From: Pollutiaquabacter sp046052345
Lineage (GTDB): Bacteria; Bacteroidota; Bacteroidia; AKYH767-A; 2013-40CM-41-45
NCBI GenBank assembly: GCA_046052345.1
Contig: JBJOMN010000032.1
Location: 56,285 to 120,284, forward strand
Reading direction: 5' to 3'
DNA length: 64,000 nt
The notes under the pieces were generated by a model. It did no database searches and was not told where the DNA came from. It worked only from the letters and a program-made list of their open reading frames with translations. The translations under genes were made by a program, and so were the position numbers. This document shows positions 26,661 through 35,521 of the stretch, one piece after another. Within the stretch, counting starts at the first letter, position 1; each line of letters starts with the position of its first letter.

Positions 26661-26723
26661 GTTGCGGGTTGCGGGTTGCGGGTTACGGGTTGCGGGTTGC
26701 GGGTTGCGGGTTGCGGGTTGCGA
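26661..26723. repeat. Nine-copy 7-bp tandem repeat (gttgcgg)
   Basis: Nine heptamers run without a gap: gttgcgg three times, one gttacgg variant, gttgcgg four times, then gttgcga. The array begins 10 bases after the lipoprotein stop codon and lies between convergent genes. It is the least diverged of the three arrays. Confidence 0.93.
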
Positions 26724-26794
26724 GGGGCGGGGCTTGTCGAAAAATATCCGCATGCGAACGCACGCGCGGATAGACAACTAAGTAAAGCCCCTGC

Positions 26795-27289
26795 CTAGTT
26801 GATATCCGACATCTCCACTCCCGCCGGTATCCCCTGCGGATAGCGGGCGAACATGTACATCTTGTCGAACGAAATGTCGCGTTTCGTATATCGGAAAGCA
26901 TTCTCACCCGAAACCGTCACCATGATGGTGGTCACAAGGTTCGCAGGAAGGGTCAGTACAGCGTAATATCCGTGGAAGATGCTTATGGCGATGCCCAGCG
27001 GTATGGTCCATCCGTAGTGCCGGGGCCGTGCATACCTGAGCACAAAGCGGTCAATCCCCTTGATCGGAACACCTATGCATCGCCCCTCCTGGTCCGACAG
27101 TATCACAAGTGCCGAATCCTTCACCGCAATCAGCTCTCCCTGCACCTTAGAACCGTCCATACTGTTAACCCGGATGAACGCACCGTGTTCATTGGTATCG
27201 ATATCACGGAAAGACGGCAGATACGCCGGCGTTAAACACCCGCCCAGAGCGATCATCAAAAGCAATGCAAACAGGCGATCAGTACGCAT
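26795..27289 (-). CDS. Lipoprotein of unknown function, downstream member of a two-gene operon
   Basis: A 164-residue protein with a lipoprotein signal, the lipobox LGGC giving Cys at about residue 18. A small strand-rich domain follows (SKVQGELIAVKDSALVIL, an RNA-binding Sm-like or SH3-like pattern). Then comes a hydrophobic segment (WTIPLGIAISIFHGYYAVLT, about residues 94-113) and a short tail. The start codon lies 11 bases inside the end of the upstream 532-residue lipoprotein gene, so the two are translated together. The function is unknown. Confidence 0.72.
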   Translation of the reverse strand: MRTDRLFALLLMIALGGCLTPAYLPSFRDIDTNEHGAFIRVNSMDGSKVQGELIAVKDSALVILSDQEGRCIGVPIKGIDRFVLRYARPRHYGWTIPLGIAISIFHGYYAVLTLPANLVTTIMVTVSGENAFRYTKRDISFDKMYMFARYPQGIPAGVEMSDIN

Positions 27290-28877
27290 GGTAGTTGAAG
27301 GATTTGGTATCGATCCGTGAACCCCAGAAATCCTGCTCCATCATGGCCTCGTATCTCTTGAAGTCTTTCGCTTCACTGCGCAGATAAAAAGACGGGTAAT
27401 CCACCATCGCCTTGAGCTTCAACAGGTCCTTGTCCTTGATCCAGTGGGCACGCATCCACTCGAGATAATAACCTTCGGAACGCAGGAAAAGCTCCATTCC
27501 GCCTTCATGCGGGGGGAGCCGGAACTCCAACCTGTATTCGCTGCCGGGCATGGAAAGAAGATATTCTTTCGGCGAATTAAGCTGCCCGAGCGCGTCTCCG
27601 TCCAAACGTCCCTTGTCATACAGCGCTACGGGTAGCAGTTCTGCCGGTCGCACAGGTTCGAGAAGGTCGGTCAGCCCTGCATAATCGATCCGCCACAGCC
27701 CGCGGTTCATGACCAGCTTCACCCTGACCTCTTTTCCGTACACGGAATCCCTGAAGGGAATCAGCTGCTTGTTGATGGCGATGGGGCCGGTCTCGGAAAA
27801 AGACTGCTGATAAATCCATTCCTTTTTTTCATCGCTCCACAGATAGGCATCGATGCCGCCCAGCAGACGTGTCGTGGCATCGAACCGTTGCCGTAAGGAG
27901 GAATCGCTTTCGAGACGGGCGAAGTAATCACTTGCCTCGTCGCCCATGTAACCCATCGCACCGTAGAACAAGTAGGTGGTCATGAGCGTCTGTCGGAAAT
28001 GTAAGACCAATCCTCGGCTGCCTCCAAAGTGTCCCGTCCTGAACTTCAACTCGACCTCTTCCTTGCTGTTGAGGTCTTTTTCGTCCGAAGGCGAGAAGCG
28101 CTCCTGCCGGTCGGCAGCGGCGATCAGGGCGGTGATATCGCCTTCGTCCGCGGTAGCCGACGCGACCCGCACAGGATTGCTACAGCGAAACAGCTGGTCG
28201 CCGGGTGTCTGAAAAACCCTTTCCTCCTTACCCACGGGCACAGCCAGCAAACTGACCCCTTTCACGCAGTGTGTCTCCAGCGCCTCGTTCTTCAGGGTCA
28301 GTGAAAAGCTTTCCTTGCCGGTTTCGCATCGTCCCAACGCATCGATGTCGGCGTATTCCATGGAAGGAAGGATGGCGTTGGAGAATCCTTCCGCATCCGC
28401 ATAATGGAAATTGTCCTTCTCATTGAGATAAAAGGTTGGGCAAGAACCGTAGCAGGCTTTGGGATTGGCGATACAGAAAATGCCCACCAGCGCATCGACG
28501 CCGGTAAGCAGTGCAAGCCCGCCTATGCGGCCGGCCTCGGCACCGTCAAGTTTCTTGTTCGTCTCCAGCAGTGCGATGCTGTCCGGCGTGATGCTCATCT
28601 TGCCCTCGAACACTTGGGCCCGGTTCAGGTTGTAACGCGTGCCGGATCCGACGACAGCGCTCGAAGCAGAGTCTACCTGCCAGTTGTCCTTCAGGATGCA
28701 AACATCTCCGTTTTTCATGTGCACCTTGAGAAAATATTTCACCGCCAACTGCGAGGTCCCGTGCATGAGCGCGTTGGTATCCGAATAGTCGTTTCGGAAA
28801 TGATAGGTGACAGAGCAGGAAATGGCGAGCAGGACGAGGACAAAAACCGCAAAGGGGCGCTTAATCATATTTTTCAT
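27279..28877 (-). CDS. Large lipoprotein of unknown function with a CYGSCP motif
   Basis: A 532-residue protein. The lipobox LLAISC places the modified cysteine at about residue 21. It is followed by a strand-rich domain and a cysteine cluster near residue 140 (CIANPKACYGSCPTFYL: C-x6-C-x3-C). The rest is alpha/beta with no motif I recognise. The frame opens at 28940, but ATG at 28877 (or 28868) fits the signal peptide. It overlaps the following lipoprotein gene by 11 bases. Both face the cell envelope. The partner and role are unknown. Confidence 0.72.
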   Translation of the reverse strand: MKNMIKRPFAVFVLVLLAISCSVTYHFRNDYSDTNALMHGTSQLAVKYFLKVHMKNGDVCILKDNWQVDSASSAVVGSGTRYNLNRAQVFEGKMSITPDSIALLETNKKLDGAEAGRIGGLALLTGVDALVGIFCIANPKACYGSCPTFYLNEKDNFHYADAEGFSNAILPSMEYADIDALGRCETGKESFSLTLKNEALETHCVKGVSLLAVPVGKEERVFQTPGDQLFRCSNPVRVASATADEGDITALIAAADRQERFSPSDEKDLNSKEEVELKFRTGHFGGSRGLVLHFRQTLMTTYLFYGAMGYMGDEASDYFARLESDSSLRQRFDATTRLLGGIDAYLWSDEKKEWIYQQSFSETGPIAINKQLIPFRDSVYGKEVRVKLVMNRGLWRIDYAGLTDLLEPVRPAELLPVALYDKGRLDGDALGQLNSPKEYLLSMPGSEYRLEFRLPPHEGGMELFLRSEGYYLEWMRAHWIKDKDLLKLKAMVDYPSFYLRSEAKDFKRYEAMMEQDFWGSRIDTKSFNYHAY

Positions 28878-29203
28878 CGCGTCGAAAAATGTCAGGTAAA
28901 GGATTTCTCTTCCGTCCGGTATATTCAGCCACAAGTTCAATGCAATGTCCGTCCATGAGCACCGCTTCCGACATGATATTCGTCAGCGCAAAGGATCTTA
29001 AGGATGATGATATTGGTCATCCGGTTCCATACCTGAAGTCGGATATTCCTTCCGGGAAACGGACTTCATGAGCGATCCGGTCACTCTCTATGGGGTTTTA
29101 TTCTATTGCAAATGGATTATCCAACATATAAGAGGTTGCAGAAAGCCGTAATGCTTCTTTTTTTGTGCTCAAATCCTCTGATTATCAACGAATTTTTCAT
29201 AAA
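28878..29203. other. Divergent intergenic region upstream of two envelope protein genes
   Basis: About 330 bases without a credible gene. It becomes AT-rich towards its right end (29090-29200), where the promoter of the 1254-residue surface protein should lie. I see no exact TTG-N19-TAnnTTTG. Small inverted repeats occur, the best being the palindrome at 29204. Confidence 0.5.
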
Positions 29204-29219
29204 TTGACCATTCGGTCAA
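29204..29219. promoter_or_regulatory. TTGACC-attc-GGTCAA palindrome, possible TetR-type operator
   Basis: A perfect 6-4-6 inverted repeat ends four bases before the ATG at 29224. Its form resembles operators of TetR-family repressors. No TetR gene is present in the window, so the assignment is inference. Confidence 0.45.
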
Positions 29220-29223
29220 AGCC

Positions 29224-32200
29224 ATGAAGCCAACGCTTACTGTCGTCTTACTTTTCTTGACCCTTTGGAAAATCGGATACGGCCAATCGAATCCGGGAGG
29301 ATTCATCCGTTGCTCCGAATTCGGCATTTCCCGGCCGCTGCGGGATATCGCCCGGGACTTTCCGGTGAATGAAAATGCGATTTATAAGCAACACGAGTCG
29401 GAAGACAGACAAAGACGGCAGCCGCAGCGTTTCCGTTTTTCAGTGAGGGACGGGCGGCAGTACGGAAACGACAGCCTCAGCGTACAACGCAGCATGGGAC
29501 ACGTCCGTGGACGTGCGCCGATTGCAAACTGGTTGGGGCAAAGCGCCACCGGATTCCGGCCGATGGATCCTTCCGGCGCACCCGGTCCGTCGCACTACGT
29601 GCAGATGATCAATTCGACCACCTTCAAGGTGTACGACAAGGCAACGGGCACGGTGCTGCTCACGTCCACTTTCGGCAATCTCTGGTCGCCCGCCACGCCG
29701 AACGACGGAGACCCTATCGTCCTCTATGACAAAGCAGCCGACCGCTGGTTCCTGGCACAGTTCGGACAGACCGGCAATAAGATGTACATCGCCGTTTCCA
29801 CCACCGGCGATCCTACCGGCTCCTATTACACGTATACCTTCACGTCACCGGAATTCCCCGATTACCTGAAATTCTCGGTATGGACGGACGGGTATTATAT
29901 GACCTCCAACCAGACCCAGAAGGTCTTCGCCTTCGAACGCAGCGCCATGCTTGCCGGCAATGCTGCCGCACGGGCTGTCTACACGGGATTTTCTCCTCCG
30001 CAGGGAAGCGGATTCTTCGTGCCGTTGCCCGGGGATGCTTCCGATGGCATTCTGCCTCCTGCCGGCACGCCATGCCCCATCTTCTCCTACTCTGACAACG
30101 GATGGGGAGTCAGTTACAGCGACGCCGTCAACATCTACCAGATGTCGGTCAACTGGACAACCGCTACGCCGACCGGTACGATAACGCTTGCAGCCAACGT
30201 GCCGACGGCTGCCTTTGACGCCTCTTATGATGCCAGCTGGAACGATGTATCCCAACCCGGCACCACCCAGAAGCTCGACGGCATCGGCGGTGTCTGTATG
30301 TACCGCGCACAATGGAAATCGTGGGGCTCCTACAACTCGATACTTCTGAACTGGGCCGTAAAAATCAGCACGACCCAGCGAAGCATCAAGTGGTGTGAGC
30401 TGCGCCAGAACTCCTCTACCGGCGCCTGGTCCCTGTACCAGGAAGGCATATACGTGCCGGACGGTGCCACGCGCTGGATGGGTAGCATGGCCATGGACGA
30501 CAACGGCTCCATCGGCATCGGCTACATGAAGACGGACGCTGCCAATACCGTCTATCCGGGACTCTATTATACCGGCCGGCGTTCGTGCGATCCGCTCGGT
30601 ACGCTTCCGCTCACGGAAACGATGGTCGTGGCCGGAACAGGCTACCAGACCGGAACGAACCGTAACGGTGATTATTCCGAGATGGTGCTGGATCCGGACG
30701 GAGTGACTTTCTGGTACACGGGAGAATACATGGGCGGAACCAGCGGTTCTTCCGCCGCGCGCACACGCATCTTCTCTTTCCAGATCCAACCTTGTGATAC
30801 GTTGCCGGTCGTCAACATCGCCCAGACAGCAGGGCCCAATCCGTTGTGTCCCAATACCAGCGCCACCTTCACAGCAACCGCCTACAACGGAGGCAGCTCC
30901 CCCGCATTCGAATGGCAAGTGGACGGTGTGCGTGTCGGCACCAACAGCAACACCTATACAACAAGCACCCTGACCAACGGACAGACCATACGCTGCATCC
31001 TCACATCCAGCATCCCCGGCATCCTGGGAAATCCTGATACTTCAAACGTGATCACCGTGACGGTAGGTGCCGTGGTCACACCTTCCGTCACCATCACACA
31101 AACATCCGGATCAAATCCCTCCTGCGCAGGAGCGACGGTAGCTTTTACCGCAACGCCCGTAAATGGGGGATCCGGTCCTGCCTACCAGTGGAAAGTGAAC
31201 GGGACGAATGCCGGCACCAACAGTCCCGTATTCTCTACGAGCGCTCTCACGAACGGCCAGGCCGTCACGTGCGTACTCACCTCCAACGCAAACTGTCTTT
31301 CAACCACTACTGCGACCTCGAACGGAATCACGCTTTCCGTAACGCCTACCGGCAGTCCTGCCGTGACCATCGCACAGACATCGGGCAGTAACCCGCTGTG
31401 CTCGGGCAGCAGTGCCACGTTTACGGCCACCGTAAGCGGCGGCACCGGTAGCGCGTGGCAGTGGAAAGTCAACGGCACGAACACCGGCGGCAACAGTCCG
31501 GTATTCACGACCACATCGCTGACGAACGGTCAGACCGTCACTTGTCAGGTGACGGCTACCGCGACGTGTCCGACGCTGACCTCCTACACACTGGGTACCG
31601 GCACCTCGACCAATGCGACCACAGGTACCTCAGGGGCTCCGTACCCGACGTATTACGGCAACGGGCGCCAGCAGTACATCATACGGGCGAGCGAGCTGAC
31701 GGCACTGGGAATGTCCGCCGGGATGATTAACGCCGTATCCTTCAACGTCGCGAACACGACCGCAGGCAATCCTTCCACGCTGAACGGCTATACGATCCGT
31801 ATGGCTGCCACTTCAACGACTACTGCGACCACTACGTTCCAGGCTCCCGCGTTCTCGACCGTCTGGGGGCCGCAAAACTACGCCCCTCAACTGGGCTCCT
31901 GGAACATGCACGAACTTTCAGCTCCTTTCAGCTGGAACGGCACATCGAACATCATCATCGACCTCTGCTTCGCCAACCAGGTCACAGGCGTCTCCTCCTA
32001 CCAGGCATATTACACGACAAGCAGTTTTACCTCCTCGTGCTACTACTTCGCTGACGGAACCGCGGGTGCAGGGGCCTGCTCACAGGCGACAGGATCCACG
32101 ACTACGCGCCGTCCCAACATGCAGCTGAGAACAGGCGTCCTTTCCTCCTCCCCGGTTTCCAACTCCATTACGGTGACCGTAGTTCCCGGGCCGTCCATCT

Positions 32201-32988
32201 CGTCCTTCAGCCCGATGGCAGGACCCGTCGGCAGCCTGGTCACGATCAACGGAGTCGGATTCAACAATGTGAATCAGGTCACCTTCAACGATTCGGCAGC
32301 AGGCAGCGTCGCTGTGTTGAGCAGCTCCCAGATCACCGCCGTCGTTCCGACAGGTGGGGGCGGGCCGGTGAAGGTATACACCGCTTCCTGCGGTAATGCG
32401 ACGTCTGCCGGATCGTTCAATCTGCAATCCACGATGAACCTTTCGCTGAATGTCTTCTTCGAAGGTTATTACCGCGGAGGAGGGACGATGGCGGGAGTCA
32501 TCAGCGGATCAGCTGCAGATAGCGCGGAAGTATTACTGGCTTCGTCATCCTCCCCGTACGGTATCCTTTACAGTGCCAAGGGATTGGTCTCAACCGGCGG
32601 GACAGGAAGCTTCACATTCAGTGGCGTTCCGCAGGGCTATTCCTACTATATCATAGTACGTCACAGGAACACGGTAGATGTGTGGAGTGCCGCACCGTTC
32701 AACTTCAACGCATTGTCGCTTTCTTATGACTTTTCCAATTCCGCTTCCAGTGCATTCGGCGGCAACCTGAAGGACCTGGGCGGGGGCCGTTTCGGACTTT
32801 ACAGCGGAGACGTTGACAAGGACGGTGTGGTCACATTGACGGACGTTCAATCGGTCGGGATGAGCACCGCCTCCTTCCTGAACGGATATCTGCCTCAGGA
32901 TCTAACCGGCGATCTGCAGATAGAATCCGCAGATTACAGCATCGTTGAGAACAATTACCACCTGAATATCTCGGTTATCAGACCCTGA
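29224..32988 (+). CDS. Giant modular secreted protein with Ig-like repeats, IPT/TIG and dockerin-like domains
   Basis: A 1254-residue secreted protein. A signal peptide (about 1-20, ending GYGQ) and a large strand-rich N-terminal domain (about 80-515) come first. Three Ig/PKD-type repeats follow (PSVTITQTSGSNPSCAG style, about 530-790), each with W-x-V-[ND]-G. A domain of about 190 residues (783-973; YYGNGRQQYIIRASELTALG) is inserted within the third repeat. Then come an IPT/TIG domain (about 990-1070) and a C-terminal dockerin-like end with a calcium loop, GDVDKDGVVTLTD. No type IX sorting domain is seen. Probably cell-surface or adhesive. Confidence 0.85.
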   Translation: MKPTLTVVLLFLTLWKIGYGQSNPGGFIRCSEFGISRPLRDIARDFPVNENAIYKQHESEDRQRRQPQRFRFSVRDGRQYGNDSLSVQRSMGHVRGRAPIANWLGQSATGFRPMDPSGAPGPSHYVQMINSTTFKVYDKATGTVLLTSTFGNLWSPATPNDGDPIVLYDKAADRWFLAQFGQTGNKMYIAVSTTGDPTGSYYTYTFTSPEFPDYLKFSVWTDGYYMTSNQTQKVFAFERSAMLAGNAAARAVYTGFSPPQGSGFFVPLPGDASDGILPPAGTPCPIFSYSDNGWGVSYSDAVNIYQMSVNWTTATPTGTITLAANVPTAAFDASYDASWNDVSQPGTTQKLDGIGGVCMYRAQWKSWGSYNSILLNWAVKISTTQRSIKWCELRQNSSTGAWSLYQEGIYVPDGATRWMGSMAMDDNGSIGIGYMKTDAANTVYPGLYYTGRRSCDPLGTLPLTETMVVAGTGYQTGTNRNGDYSEMVLDPDGVTFWYTGEYMGGTSGSSAARTRIFSFQIQPCDTLPVVNIAQTAGPNPLCPNTSATFTATAYNGGSSPAFEWQVDGVRVGTNSNTYTTSTLTNGQTIRCILTSSIPGILGNPDTSNVITVTVGAVVTPSVTITQTSGSNPSCAGATVAFTATPVNGGSGPAYQWKVNGTNAGTNSPVFSTSALTNGQAVTCVLTSNANCLSTTTATSNGITLSVTPTGSPAVTIAQTSGSNPLCSGSSATFTATVSGGTGSAWQWKVNGTNTGGNSPVFTTTSLTNGQTVTCQVTATATCPTLTSYTLGTGTSTNATTGTSGAPYPTYYGNGRQQYIIRASELTALGMSAGMINAVSFNVANTTAGNPSTLNGYTIRMAATSTTTATTTFQAPAFSTVWGPQNYAPQLGSWNMHELSAPFSWNGTSNIIIDLCFANQVTGVSSYQAYYTTSSFTSSCYYFADGTAGAGACSQATGSTTTRRPNMQLRTGVLSSSPVSNSITVTVVPGPSISSFSPMAGPVGSLVTINGVGFNNVNQVTFNDSAAGSVAVLSSSQITAVVPTGGGGPVKVYTASCGNATSAGSFNLQSTMNLSLNVFFEGYYRGGGTMAGVISGSAADSAEVLLASSSSPYGILYSAKGLVSTGGTGSFTFSGVPQGYSYYIIVRHRNTVDVWSAAPFNFNALSLSYDFSNSASSAFGGNLKDLGGGRFGLYSGDVDKDGVVTLTDVQSVGMSTASFLNGYLPQDLTGDLQIESADYSIVENNYHLNISVIRP

Positions 32989-33007
32989 CCCCGGTTCACT
33001 CTTTTGA

Positions 33008-33015
33008 TACCTTTA
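33008..33015 (+). promoter_or_regulatory. -7 box (TACCTTTA) of the glycosyltransferase gene
   Basis: TACCTTTA differs from TAnnTTTG at the last base and lies ten bases before the GTG start at 33026. Confidence 0.4.
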
Positions 33016-33025
33016 TGTTTCCAGC

Positions 33026-34477
33026 GTGCGTACGGTGAACTTCCTTGACCGAAACAGTTTGAGGCTGATCCTGATCTCAGGAATCGCGTTACGGCTATTC
33101 CAATGGATCTACGACCGCTCCTTATGGGTGGACGAGGCCATGTTGGCTTTGAACTTACGGGACCTGGATTTTTCAGGACTCATGCACCCACTGAAATACG
33201 ACCAGGTGGCACCGATCCTGTTCCTGTGGACCGAACGGTTCATGGTTTCGGTCTTTGGCGACAACGAAATGGCCTTACGCATGTTTCCGCTGCTATGCGG
33301 GGTGGCCGTGCTTGTGCTGGCATACAAGGTCACCCTGAAAGCCACCGGTGAGAAAGGCATCGCGACAGCCGTCATCTTCCTGTTCGCTTTTTCCAGATGC
33401 TTCGTCTATTTTTCTACAGAGACGAAGCAATACAGTTCCGACCTGCTGGTCAGCCTGGCGTATCTGCACACACTCCTGTCAACTGCCGAAAACAGGAACA
33501 TCCGTCTGCTGATCATTTCGTTGATCGCCGTCTGGCTGTCCAACATCGGGATCGTGATGATCACCACGACCGCTTTTGCCTTCCTGCTCGAGCAATACAG
33601 GAACCGCAAGTTTGACATAAGGCAATGGGTGGTTGTCGCACTGTCCGGAGCGTGGTTCATAGTCTATTTCATGGTGTTCATCAAAGGACATCCGAGCGGA
33701 GAGACGATGGACGATTATTGGGAACAGCACTTCCTGCCTGTCGATCCTACGAACGTTAAATTCTGGGTTTGGCTGGTCCAACATTTTGTAGGAAACTATT
33801 CCACATTCCTGGGATTGAACATCCACCTGGACGACGGTTACCGCGCCGCGGCCGGCACATTTGCCGCAGCCATGGCTTTTGCGGGCATCATGCGGTGGTA
33901 TAACACGAAAGAGCGTGCCGACTGGCTGCCGGTCCTGTCAGCTCCGATAGTGATCCACCTCGTGCTGGCAGCGCTCCGGCTTTATCCGTTCAACGGGCGA
34001 CTGATCCTGTACCTTTCCCCTTCGTTCCTGATCATCGCGGGCTATGGCGCACAGGGGATTTTTCTATGGACCCGACACTTCCTCCTTGTACGTCTTTGCG
34101 GTATCGCGGCGGCGGGTGCTTTCATCTATTTCATTTCCGTATGGGCTCCGATACGTCTGGAAGAGATGAAGGATTGCATGCAGTATGTGAACGCCCGGCG
34201 CTGCCAGCCGCTGTTCGCTTACGCTGCAGCGATTCCGGCGGCCACCTATTACAGCGAGGGCGGCAGCACCGGGAAAACCGGCCATCTGATGAAGGGACTG
34301 GAACTGAAGAGTACGCGGGACACCGCGGAAATAAGCAGCAGCATACTACGAAACGACACCGTGTGGGTCATTACCGCCCACAAGGACGCTCAGGTGGAGG
34401 AAATTGTCCGAATGCGTCCCGGAGCCGAAAAGGTGCTGGTCACGGAAGGTGCGGCAGTCATCCGACTTGTGCGCTGA
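33026..34477 (+). CDS. GT39-like integral membrane glycosyltransferase
   Basis: A 483-residue protein with about ten to twelve hydrophobic helices. It shows the ArnT/PMT-type N-terminal motif SLWVDEAMLALNLRDLDF, whose Asp-Glu pair in the first periplasmic loop is catalytic in polyprenyl-phosphate-sugar glycosyltransferases. The C-terminal 80 residues form a soluble tail. It would transfer a sugar from a lipid carrier to an acceptor outside the inner membrane; neither is known. The start is GTG at 33026. It lies between the giant surface protein and an aldo/keto reductase gene, both of which appear to be separately transcribed. Confidence 0.82.
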   Translation: MRTVNFLDRNSLRLILISGIALRLFQWIYDRSLWVDEAMLALNLRDLDFSGLMHPLKYDQVAPILFLWTERFMVSVFGDNEMALRMFPLLCGVAVLVLAYKVTLKATGEKGIATAVIFLFAFSRCFVYFSTETKQYSSDLLVSLAYLHTLLSTAENRNIRLLIISLIAVWLSNIGIVMITTTAFAFLLEQYRNRKFDIRQWVVVALSGAWFIVYFMVFIKGHPSGETMDDYWEQHFLPVDPTNVKFWVWLVQHFVGNYSTFLGLNIHLDDGYRAAAGTFAAAMAFAGIMRWYNTKERADWLPVLSAPIVIHLVLAALRLYPFNGRLILYLSPSFLIIAGYGAQGIFLWTRHFLLVRLCGIAAAGAFIYFISVWAPIRLEEMKDCMQYVNARRCQPLFAYAAAIPAATYYSEGGSTGKTGHLMKGLELKSTRDTAEISSSILRNDTVWVITAHKDAQVEEIVRMRPGAEKVLVTEGAAVIRLVR

Positions 34478-34514
34478 AAGCCCTTTATCGCTCCCCTATT
34501 CAGGGTTTTTTTAC

Positions 34515-34522
34515 AATATTTG
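34515..34522 (+). promoter_or_regulatory. -7 box (AATATTTG) of the aldo/keto reductase gene
   Basis: AATATTTG within ACAATATTTG ends five bases before the ATG at 34528. The first base departs from consensus; the distance matches the leaderless genes at 8166 and 13200. Confidence 0.45.
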
Positions 34523-34527
34523 CAGCC

Positions 34528-35517
34528 ATGGAATACCGTCGTCTGGGAAATACAGGACTTCAGATCAGTGCCCTCTCTCTTGGTTCATGGCTCACCTTCG
34601 GCAAACAGATTTCCGATGAGACAGCGGACGAATTGATGTCTGTTGCATATGAAGCGGGGATCAACTTCTTCGACAATGCGGAGATCTATGCCCGCGGAAA
34701 ATCGGAGATCGTCATGGGCAAAATCCTGTCACGCAAGAAATGGGAACGGAGTTCCTATCTGGTCTCGTCGAAGGTCTTTTTCGGCACGGAAGGAAAAGAT
34801 GCGAAGCCCAACCAGCGGGGACTTTCCCGCAAGCATATCGTAGAAGGATGCCACGACGCCCTGAAGCGACTGCAGGTGGAATATCTGGATCTTTATTTCT
34901 GTCACAGGGCTGATAAGCAGACACCCATCGAGGAGACCGTCTGGGCCATGCACCAGCTGATCATGCAGGGAAAGATATTGTATTGGGGCACCTCCGAATG
35001 GGATGCATCCGAGATCATGGAAGCCATAGCCGTCGCCAAAGCAAACCGGCTTATAGGTCCCGTCGTGGAACAGCCGCAATACAATATGATGACTCGGGGA
35101 AAAATGGAGCGTGAATATGCTCATCTTTTCCGTTATCACGGACTCGGAACCACCATCTGGTCTCCCCTGGCCTCAGGGGTCCTGACCGGCAAATACAACG
35201 ATGCGCATCCGGGCGACACCCGACTCAACATGGAAGGCCTGGAATGGCTGCACGACCGTGTGATGCAGGAACGGACCCTGGAAAAAGTCAAACGACTCAA
35301 GGTCATCGCCGATGAACTCGGCATCAGCATGGTTCGCATGGCGCTTGCGTGGTGCCTGAAGAACCCGAACGTAAGTACGGTTTTGCTTGGCGCCTCCAAG
35401 CCTTCACAGCTCAAGGAGAACATAGGATGTCTGAGCGCATTGCCGCTTATCACGGAAGAGGTGATGCATCGTATCGAGCAAGTGCTTGACAACAAGCCAT
35501 CCGGCGACAGTTTCTGA
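34528..35517 (+). CDS. Aldo/keto reductase, potassium-channel beta-subunit-like
   Basis: A 329-residue NADPH-dependent oxidoreductase of the AKR TIM-barrel fold. The catalytic tetrad is visible: Asp and Tyr in INFFDNAEIYARGKSE, Lys in VSSKVFFG and His in YFCHRADKQTP. The NADP site near the C terminus (STVLLGASKPSQLKEN) is typical. Similarity is greatest to the Kv-beta-like subgroup (AKR6). It reduces aldehydes or ketones; the substrate is not predictable. The open frame continues upstream over the previous gene, but ATG at 34528 gives the canonical MEYRRLGNTGLQIS start. It is followed by the Moco oxidoreductase gene after four bases. Confidence 0.93.
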   Translation: MEYRRLGNTGLQISALSLGSWLTFGKQISDETADELMSVAYEAGINFFDNAEIYARGKSEIVMGKILSRKKWERSSYLVSSKVFFGTEGKDAKPNQRGLSRKHIVEGCHDALKRLQVEYLDLYFCHRADKQTPIEETVWAMHQLIMQGKILYWGTSEWDASEIMEAIAVAKANRLIGPVVEQPQYNMMTRGKMEREYAHLFRYHGLGTTIWSPLASGVLTGKYNDAHPGDTRLNMEGLEWLHDRVMQERTLEKVKRLKVIADELGISMVRMALAWCLKNPNVSTVLLGASKPSQLKENIGCLSALPLITEEVMHRIEQVLDNKPSGDSF

Positions 35518-35521
35518 AGAC

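Noticed and set aside
26661..26723. A CRISPR array
   Set aside because: Units are 7 bp with no spacers, and no cas gene is present.
28889..29071. A short open frame upstream of the giant surface protein
   Set aside because: It overlaps the first bases of the minus-strand lipoprotein gene and has no domain or promoter; treated as non-coding.
34478..34514. A terminator between the glycosyltransferase and aldo/keto reductase genes
   Set aside because: AGCCCT/AGGGTT can pair across a 17-base loop with a T-run, but the stem is short with one G-T pair and overlaps the next promoter, so it is not called.
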